Below are positions 18,396 to 23,833 of a DNA stretch of 23,833 nucleotides, in pieces. The number at the start of each line of letters is the position of its first letter. The first letter of the stretch is position 1. This stretch comes from Chara braunii (Eukaryota; Streptophyta; Charophyceae; Charales; Characeae): assembly GCA_003427395.1 (NCBI GenBank), contig BFEA01000080.1:1542917-1566749 (forward strand), given 5' to 3'. Position numbers and translations under genes: made by a program. The notes below the pieces were generated by a model. The model was not told the DNA's origin. It did no database searches and was given only the letters and a program-made list of their open reading frames with translations.

Positions 18396-18406
18396 GTCTG
18401 ATACCA
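18396..18406 (-). other. Possible LTR primer-binding site
   Basis: GTCTGATACCA on the plus strand matches 10 of 11 bases of the initiator tRNA-Met end, and TGAACACAG follows after 2 bases, like the LTR edges at 1136 and 9569. No LTR partner was found, so this is weak. Confidence 0.3.
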
Positions 18407-18541
18407 AATGAACACAGACTTCAAGTCCACATCTCATGCAACAACGAGTCACTTCAGCACACGAGAATCGGGAACCAAAGCACAAGATAAGAGAACTCGA
18501 AAATTGCTTGGAAATCAAGTTTGTACAAGGGCTGGGCCGGC

Positions 18542-18602
18542 GACCGGCTGGTTGAGCCATGCCGGTCCAACCGGGGCCGGTCCGGTTGAAGGGGTTTCAA
18601 CC
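18542..18602. repeat. GC-rich cluster of three consecutive hairpins
   Basis: Stems are GACCGGC/GCCGGTC (18542-18567), CAACCGG/CCGGTTG (18568-18588) and GGTTGAA/TTCAACC (18584-18602). The second and third overlap and compete for GGTTG. All stems are perfect 7-mers. Confidence 0.75.
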
Positions 18603-19248
18603 GCAAAACTGGTTTAGCCCAAAACTTGCCCAATTTGTTTGTTTGTTTTTTTCAAATTCGGAATCCGACTGCGCTCAATGAGATCTGTTGGATTCGGCAT
18701 TGAAACTTTGAAGGGTGGATTTTTTTTCGTGGGGGCTTTCTGGTGGGTTGGGGGGGGTGGATGGGGGGCAAAGGTCAATGTGGGAGGGGAAGGAGGGAGG
18801 TCGATGGGCGACGGGGCAGGTCGAACAAGAAGGGGGGAATGGGGGAGTGGGAAGGAGGTAACTAGCTTTGTGTTCTTAAGGACGGACAAAGAAGAAGAAG
18901 AAGAGGGTGACAAGAGGGAAGGCGATGGGGGGAAGGTGATGGGGTAGTCAGGAGGTCGATTAAGAAGAAGAAGAAGATGATGAAGAAGAAGAAGTAGAAG
19001 AGGGCGAAGGAAGGGAAGGCGATGGGGAAGTCAGGAGGTCGATTGCCAATGGCGGAAGAAGGGTTCTTGGCGAAAAAATGTGGCAAAAAAATAAATAAAG
19101 AAAGAATGGTGAGAGGGGAGGAGGCAAACAAGGTGTAGTCTATAGCTAAACCTTGGTGTCGAAGAGAGGGACATCTGCCAGTTCGGCTTTCTTGTGCACG
19201 AAGATTTCTTTCGGAAGAGAGTCATTTTTTTTGCACGCGACCCTGGGG

Positions 19249-19250
<2 letters not shown>
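18603..19250. other. Polypurine-rich region, no gene
   Basis: From about 18740 to 19060 the plus strand is almost all A and G, with GAAGAAGAAG blocks near 18888 and 18963. The minus-strand frames here are Ser/Pro/Phe-rich products of that bias. Confidence 0.5.

Positions 19251-19251
<1 letters not shown>

Positions 19252-19317
<66 letters not shown>
19252..19317. repeat. (CT)33 microsatellite
   Basis: An uninterrupted TC tract. It is the third long CT/GA tract in the window, after 3755-3822 and 10863-10944. Confidence 0.96.
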
Positions 19318-19319
<2 letters not shown>

Positions 19320-19358
19320 GTTTCCTACTGTGTTTGGGAGACTGTCAACTTTCTTTGA

Positions 19359-19742
19359 GTGAGTGTGAGGTCTGGGAGTGTCGGATCATTGAGTCGGCTT
19401 GGCTGGCATGAATTGGAACACAGTTGTCGGGGTTGCATACGGGTTGACCGCGGCACTTTGTCCCTGGTGCAGCGGTATCTTTGTGCATCTCGCACGTTGG
19501 ATCTACGCTCGGCCAAGATGATGAAGACGAAAAAGAAGAAGCAGAAGAAGAAGAAAACAGCACACAAATTTACTCTTCCTCCCACAGCGGTGGGTTCTTT
19601 GGTGGTCTTGGGGTTGATGGTTGGCTTAGGGCATTGCCTGCAGCAGCAGGCGGGCGATGGTGCAGCTTGGCACATGGGAGCACGCCTGCAGCAGCACGCG
19701 GGTGATGGTGCTGCTTGGCACGTGGGAGTATGCCTGCAGTAG
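19359..19742 (+). CDS. Doubtful open frame with Lys-rich block and 16-residue repeat
   Basis: The 127-codon frame holds a Lys-rich block (KMMKTKKKKQKKKKTAHK), then a hydrophobic stretch (AVGSLVVLGLMVGLG), then two 16-residue repeats of the form LQQxAGDGAAWHxG. The repeats come from the 48-bp tandem array at 19636-19751. The opposite strand is also open for 194 codons and gives Cys-rich repeats (CQAAPSPACC). With both strands open and no family match, coding is uncertain on either. Confidence 0.15.
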   Translation: MSVRSGSVGSLSRLGWHELEHSCRGCIRVDRGTLSLVQRYLCASRTLDLRSAKMMKTKKKKQKKKKTAHKFTLPPTAVGSLVVLGLMVGLGHCLQQQAGDGAAWHMGARLQQHAGDGAAWHVGVCLQ

Positions 19743-19751
19743 CATGCGCGA
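19636..19751. repeat. 48-bp tandem repeat, about 2.4 copies
   Basis: Units start at 19636, 19684 and 19732 with gcctgcagcagca...tggcac.tgggag. The period is a multiple of three, so every frame stays open through it. Confidence 0.9.
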
Positions 19752-20044
19752 ATCACGAAGCAAACATGCGAGGGTGGAGGTCGGACTGAGGGCGAAGGGG
19801 GCTTGCAAGGGTCCACAGTGCAGCATGAGGGACTCTGCATTGCAAATGCAACGAGGCGAACGATCCTGACCACCGATCTGGGAAGATCAGTGGCCAAGAT
19901 CAGCTGCATTGTTTCTCTTGGAATGCTGGTTCCACTGGCCCCAGTTTTTGGAATTTATAGTGTCGGCGGCCTCCGCAAGGCTGCAGAAGCCCGCCCAGCC
20001 ACTTTCCTGCCCAGTACCCCCCCCAAAGCCAAATGTGCTGGGGC

Positions 20045-20090
20045 GGACCGGGAGCCTACCGGGCCGGTCCGACCGGGAGGCGCCTGGTCG
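20045..20090. repeat. GC-rich overlapping hairpins
   Basis: GGACCGG (20045-20051) pairs with CCGGTCC (20064-20070). CCGGT (20064-20068) can instead pair with ACCGG (20072-20076). CGACC (20070-20074) pairs with GGTCG (20086-20090) around the palindrome GGCGCC. The stem of 7 plus 12-base loop resembles 18542-18567. Confidence 0.7.
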
Positions 20091-20251
20091 GGGTAGGGTC
20101 CCCTCCATCCGAGGACCAGCCCTGGTTTGTACATACACATCCACATGGCAGCCAACGACCACGGATGAATTCCCTTTCTCTCTTGACCCTCAGACCTCTC
20201 GGTCTCTCACTGACTGCCTTCTCTCTTCCTCTCTCTACGCTAGCCTAAGCT

Positions 20252-20365
20252 ATGGTGCCCAGTCCCTGTCGACTGCTGCTACTTGCCAGCATCGCTTTCC
20301 TCTTATTCATCACTCGGTCACACAAAGTTGCAGCAGCGCTTCCGCAACTTGCATGGATGGAATAG
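20252..20365 (+). CDS. Small open frame with signal-peptide form (37 codons)
   Basis: The frame starts MVPSPCR, followed by a 13-residue hydrophobic core (LLLLASIAFLLFI) and a polar c-region TRSHKVAAA. This is the n/h/c layout of a secretory signal peptide with an AXA-like cleavage site. A stop (TAG) comes seven codons after the putative site, so the visible frame would release only a few residues. Either this is exon 1 of a longer secreted or membrane protein, with a splice donor I could not fix, or it is chance. A CT-rich leader (20186-20250) and G at +4 of the start favour a real start codon. Confidence 0.3.
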   Translation: MVPSPCRLLLLASIAFLLFITRSHKVAAALPQLAWME

Positions 20366-20835
20366 TGTGTTGATGACAACTCCTCCTCTGGAACTCATCA
20401 GACTGGTACCCGGTAGCCTGCTTGCCGTGGACTGTGGGCCTTTGACGCTTCCTGGGAATCTGGGCCCCGTTGGCTTGTCTGCAACCGCACTGGGCTGAGC
20501 TGAACTGGACTGGACTCGTCCTCCTAACCTACCGGACCCTACTGGACTGGTCTACCTCGGCTCCCTAAGCCACTGGACCCTTCTAGGCCTACCTAACCTA
20601 CTGAACTGGGATAACTGTGAAATCTTTTTGCAAGCAAGTATGAAGCAGCTATGAAAGGAGTGTGTGTGAATTGAGTTCATGATTTTCCGATTTTGGGGAT
20701 GTGTTACCTTGTCGGTATCGATTATGGGTTGTTTAGCTACTTTTCAAAACAGTAGAGCCATGAAGGGGCAGCGCAGTTTGTTGGCAGCACTGTTTGTCTT
20801 CTTTTCCTTTGACCGTTGTCAGGGTATTAGAGTCA
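20366..20835. other. No gene seen; degenerate ACTGGAC/ACCTAC phrases
   Basis: Bases 20490-20610 repeat loose phrases such as actggac, tactggact and ctacctaacctac without a fixed period. Nothing else is recognised. Confidence 0.4.
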
Positions 20836-21121
20836 GTTAGTGGGTTGCCCCATGCAAAAGCAGTGAAACTGCACCATCCACAAAAGCATGGTATGCCCAT
20901 GCAAAAGCAGTGAAACTGTACCATCCACAAAAACATTGTATGGACAGGAGGTCTTCCTTTCTTTCATTTCTGTCCATGGTTAGTGGGTTGCCCCATGCAA
21001 AAGCAGTGAAACTGCACCATCCACAAAAGCATNGTATGCCCATGCAAAAGCAGTGAAACTGTACCATCCACAAAAACATTGTATGGACAGGAGGTCTTCC
21101 TTTCTTTCATTTCTGTCCATG
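20836..21121. repeat. Tandem duplication 2 x 143 bp with nested 47-bp units
   Basis: Copies 20836-20978 and 20979-21121 look identical except for an N at 21033. Within each, a 47-base unit starting cccatgcaaaagcagtgaaa occurs twice with slight divergence. This is a two-level repeat: 47-bp doublets inside 143-bp units. Minus-strand frames that read CFCGWCSFTAFAW repeatedly are products of it. Confidence 0.95.
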
Positions 21122-21210
21122 GTTGTTAAGTGGACGGATGGGCGTTTTGAAGCCGTTTTCCGTTTTCTTTTTCTTTTGTCTGTGTGTCTGTGTGCGTGCG
21201 TGCGTGTTTT

Positions 21211-21478
21211 ATGTACCCGATCGAGCTTCAATCCACAACGAATTCGCACGTTCCCATTCACGCATGCAATTGCAGAGCAGGCTCTGATACCAACTGTTAT
21301 GTACCCGATTGAGCTTCAATCCACAACGAATTCACACGTTCCCATTCACGCATGCAATTGCATATCTTGTCTCCGGTTTTGTGTGGATTTGCCTCCTTCG
21401 AGTCTACTCTGCAATTGCATGCGTGAATGGGAACGTGTGAATTCGTTGTTGGATTGAAGCTCAATCGGGTACATAACA
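21211..21478. mobile_element. Palindromic LTR/primer-binding-site derivative
   Basis: Three copies of one about 65-bp sequence are present. Arm A0 (21211-21274) and arm A1 (21295-21362) are direct; arm A2 (21410-21478) is inverted. A1 begins TGTTATGTACCC and A2 ends GGGTACATAACA. Between A0 and A1 lies GCTCTGATACCA (21281-21292), exactly the initiator tRNA-Met end, 2 bases from TGTTATG. A1 on the minus strand is thus an LTR end (TG...CATAACA) followed by a primer-binding site. A miniature (TRIM-like) or rearranged LTR element is the likely origin; a terminal-inverted-repeat element is the alternative. This LTR is unrelated to the gypsy LTRs in this window. Confidence 0.75.
21281..21292 (-). 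other. tRNA-iMet primer-binding site
   Basis: Plus strand GCTCTGATACCA, perfect match to the plant initiator tRNA-Met 3' end, so minus strand TGGTATCAGAGC. It is adjacent to the TG...CA repeat end at 21295. Confidence 0.75.
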
Positions 21479-22372
21479 CGCTGCAATTGCAATTGCATTG
21501 CGTGCGTGCGTGCATGTGTGTGTGAGAGGGGACCGGGGCAGCCACCGCCCCATCCTCGTCAGACATGCATGCATGAATGCAAGTCTGGTAAAGTGGAAAG
21601 GACCGGCCATAGAGAACTCCCGCTGTTGTTAAACACGACGGGTTTGGGGATTGATGACCTTTCATTGCCCTGCGTTATCAAACGCTGATGCCATATCAAG
21701 TTTAGCTCCCATCAAGTACCTGTGCCAGACGGCAAGCGATTTTAGACCTACTAATGCTATGGAGGGTTGTGGATGAACCTTTGTGCACGAGCACAAGAAT
21801 GAACACAACACTGTTGCAGTCTCTTGGTGATGAAAGCCTCCAACATCCAATTAAAACAACCATAGTTTTTCTCTTGTGACCACCTTCTCTATCATCAACT
21901 CTGTCCTATACTACGCTGTGTCATGCTGCAGAGTCACATGCCGCTTTCACTTCTGCAGATGACCGCTTGAACAGTCTGACTGTGGTGGAGCTCTCCCTGC
22001 CAACCGCCAGGTAAGCATCCTGCAAATCTTCCCTTCGCCATGGTTACGTTTCCCCAAGGATCTCTCCTTCCAACACCACCTTCGTCTGTCTTGGCTCCGC
22101 GCTGCTGTGGCGCCAACTATCGTCTCCAGCCACCTGAACTGCTATGGCGCCGGCATTCTGCCCTGCACCCAAACTGCCGTGGCCCGGCCTCGGTCTTCTC
22201 TCACAGCGCAGCCGTTGCTGGCAGGCCCTCCACCAAAGGCTTTTTTTCTCTTAGCGGAGCTGTGATTTTCACATGCGTGGGTTACGCGCTTAATTTTTGC
22301 ATTTCTTTTTTTTTTTGTGCATTTTGCAAAGCGAGTCCCCAGCCAGTGGGAACTTGGTTCATTCTTGTTTCG
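21479..22372. other. No gene recognised
   Basis: Open frames up to 129 codons exist but show no family signature. TGGCGCC occurs at 22108-22114 and 22145-22151 with different flanks. A T-rich tract lies near 22303. Confidence 0.35.
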
Positions 22373-22578
22373 TTGTGGCAACTTGGCATTCAATTACTGA
22401 TTTCTTGGCATTCAATTACTGATTTCTAAAGGAAAGAAGTACAGAGGTGCAAAATTTCCCAGGTACTAAATTACTTACAGAGGTATGCATACACTCTAGG
22501 AATACGTCAGGATAAACACCCATTGTGGCAACTTGGCATTCAATTACTGATTTCTAAAGGAAAGAAGTACAGAGGTGC
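22373..22578. repeat. Local duplication with internal 22-bp repeat
   Basis: The phrase ttgtggcaacttggcattca...agtacagaggtgc appears at 22374-22450 and 22523-22578. In the first copy the 22-base unit ttggcattcaattactgatt+tc is doubled (22383-22426); in the second it is single. The copies are otherwise nearly identical. Confidence 0.9.
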
Positions 22579-22644
22579 TAATTCTTTGTTAATATATATA
22601 TTTTTAATTTTTTTTTCCTTTAGGAGTTGTCTTAACTTTACAAA

Positions 22645-22755
22645 ATGGTGGGCCTTGATTTGGTGCAGACTGGTTCAGGAGATCCTGTCAGCAGAATGAT
22701 CAACTTGTTCCTGAGGTTCTTCGACATTGGGTTGGATATCACTCTTCTCTCTCAG
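22645..22755 (+). CDS. Candidate first coding exon (37 codons), unknown protein
   Basis: A textbook acceptor (AT-rich DNA, then TTTTTTTTCCTTTAG ending at 22623) is followed by 21 bases with an in-frame stop (TAA), then ATG at 22645. The frame MVGLDLVQTGSG..RMINLFLRFFDIGLDITLLSQ ends at a strong donor, CTCTCAG|gtaggc (gt at 22756-22757), in phase 0. The layout suggests an intron in the 5' untranslated region followed by the start-codon exon. The C-terminal half is amphipathic and hydrophobic (MINLFLRFFDIGL). I do not recognise the family and found no second exon before the window end. Confidence 0.4.
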
Positions 22756-23006
22756 GTAGGCTCTTCAGAGTCCAGATCATGCATGGGAGGTGCGGTGTTT
22801 TTCCGTCATGAACTACTTCTTTTGAGTAATACTATGTATAGCGAGAAGCGAAAGAAAAAATGTGGCGGTGTTTGGTTTGTCCACATCTTTCAGCGTCTAG
22901 TTTTCCCTTGTGTCAACGTTATCTCTCCCTTTTGTTTTCTTTTGGAAGAGATGCTTTGCATGTCACAGAATAGTGGAGGGGACTTGAGCTGTCGACCTGT
23001 GGGTCA
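22756..23006. other. Likely intron following the exon at 22645
   Basis: The reading frame stays open by chance to 23010 but becomes Phe/Leu/Cys-rich after the donor. T-rich composition fits intron. Confidence 0.3.
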
Positions 23007-23198
23007 CTAGTTGCAGGTGAGGTCCACCCTGCCTCTCGGATGGTACTGCTTCTCCCTTTCTGAGACGTTTTCAGAATAGGGATGATAGGTAGGGAACGTG
23101 ATCTAGTTGCAGGTGGGTGCAATCGCGCCTCTCGGCGGGTACTGCTCCTCCCTTTCTGAGGTTTTTTCACTATAGGGATGACAGGTAGGAAAAGCGAT
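23007..23198. repeat. Imperfect tandem duplication, 2 x 96 bp
   Basis: Copies 23007-23102 and 23103-23198 both start ctagttgcaggtg and end agggatgayaggtagg....gat, with about 20 differences by eye. This duplication is clearly older than those at 4827 and 20836. Confidence 0.9.
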
Positions 23199-23416
23199 CT
23201 ATGTGGTAGTTGAACTCAATGTCGGATTTGTTTTTCTGCGACTGGCTGAAAACAGCTGAAACTGTGATGTTGTGTCAGAGTAAGATTCACATTGGCATCA
23301 GGGCATGTTGCCTGGGCAGGCACCAGTCAGCACCGGCAAGTTTATTGGATCACTGGTGGGAAATTTCTGCACCCACCAAGATAATTTACTATTTGGGGTT
23401 GAGGGGTAGGGGGGGG

Positions 23417-23427
23417 TATATATAAAC
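23417..23427 (+). promoter_or_regulatory. TATA-box core promoter candidate
   Basis: TATATATAAAC follows a run of eight G and fits the plant TATA consensus. Transcription would be expected to begin about 30 bases downstream. The following about 300 bases have leader-like composition (C/A/T-rich, ACACACAC near 23705) and lead to a short frame MAAMAASNLSLC (23736-23774) that stops at once. Any main coding region lies beyond the window. Confidence 0.4.
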
Positions 23428-23464
23428 GGGTTCAAACCACCAGTACATCTGAAAAAGGAGATTG

Positions 23465-23489
23465 AGCCTCTCCAAAAAAATAGGAGGCT
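23465..23489. repeat. Small hairpin in putative leader
   Basis: AGCCTC pairs with GAGGCT around a 13-base, A-rich loop, about 45 bases downstream of the TATA candidate. Confidence 0.45.
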
Positions 23490-23735
23490 ATTGCAATCAG
23501 ACTCGTTCTCAAACACACTTTTCATGCATGTAAACAGCAACGCAGCATACTGGCGACATGCGCCCACTCAAAACTCAGAGATATGGCTTTTAGATACGAG
23601 TTCACTCTCAATTGGCTATGGCGACTTCAGCGCCCAAACATCTCACTGTTCACATACACTGGATCACCCTGGATATCCCACACGCATCACTCTTAACACT
23701 CGAGCACACACACACACTCACTACTAACTACAGCT

Positions 23736-23774
23736 ATGGCAGCTATGGCTGCCTCTAACCTATCGCTATGCTAA
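23736..23774 (+). CDS. Short upstream-type frame MAAMAASNLSLC
   Basis: ATGGCAGCTATGGCTGCC has strong plant-like start contexts at two ATGs, but the 12-codon frame ends with TAA. It could be an upstream open frame in a leader, or exon 1 interrupted by an intron not resolved here. MAAMAAS-type starts are common in plastid-targeted proteins, but so short a peptide proves nothing. Confidence 0.15.
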   Translation: MAAMAASNLSLC

Positions 23775-23833
23775 CTCCTCCTCTCTTGCCCACTGCGTCC
23801 TCCGGGCTCATCTGCAGACCTCCTTGCACAAGT

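Noticed and set aside
22107-22152. TGGCGCC motifs as LTR primer-binding sites
   Set aside because: The 7-mer is shared with some tRNA ends, but the following bases differ between sites and no TG...CA LTR edge lies beside them.
3755-23198. CRISPR-like arrays
   Set aside because: Repeats here are contiguous minisatellites or duplications without regular unique spacers, and the setting is eukaryotic.

Overview
This is a 23.8-kb stretch of a large, repeat-rich eukaryotic nuclear genome. It has no operons or bacterial-style gene packing. Candidate coding exons are short and carry GT/AG splice signals. Two long terminal repeat (LTR) retrotransposon copies, a solo LTR, miniature inverted-repeat elements, long (CT)n/(GA)n tracts, minisatellites and an 83-N assembly gap fill much of the space. 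The primer-binding sites match the 3' end of plant initiator tRNA-Met, and the integrase is Ty3/gypsy type, so a green-lineage genome is likely. A charophyte alga with long introns and heavy gypsy load, such as Chara, is my guess only; the window does not prove it.

Layout. 1-2177: the 5' part (leader, primer-binding site, complete LTR) of a minus-strand LTR retrotransposon that runs off the left edge. 2178-6169: unique and repeat DNA with an 81-bp-spaced duplication, a tRNA-like (SINE-like) segment, a 27-bp x3 minisatellite, a (CT)34/(GT)n compound microsatellite, a coiled-coil exon resembling p24/TMED cargo receptors (4271-4359, +), a hairpin miniature element partly caught in an exact 148-bp tandem duplication, and an unrecognised minus-strand coding candidate (5127-5494). 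6174-10625: a complete but internally deleted minus-strand Ty3/gypsy element of the same family, bounded by a 4-bp target-site duplication (ACTG). It keeps a frameshifted gag and an integrase with an intact DD35E triad, but has lost protease, reverse transcriptase, RNase H and most of its 3' LTR. 10630-11561: (GA)41 and a 154-bp fold-back. 11562-12602: a solo LTR of the same family with 4-bp flanking repeats (CTTC). 12603-15160: gap and mostly unassigned DNA. 15162-15430: a dense array of short hairpins, several sharing arms. 15500-17760: degenerate repeats, an acidic low-complexity reading frame and three more miniature inverted-repeat elements. 17760-20370: GC-rich hairpin clusters, polypurine DNA, a (CT)33 tract, a 48-bp repeat and a small open reading frame that looks like a secretory signal peptide. 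20836-21478: an exact 143-bp tandem duplication and a palindromic LTR/primer-binding-site structure. 22372-23833: further duplications, a well-formed first coding exon (22645-22755, +) and a TATA-box promoter candidate (23417).

The only recognisable protein functions are retrotransposon gag and integrase, both broken, and a tentative p24-family exon. I found no new multi-gene system. The most unusual non-coding signals are the hairpin clusters whose arms can pair in two alternative ways, the palindromic LTR/primer-binding-site arrangement near 21.3 kb, and the precisely bounded gypsy deletion derivative.
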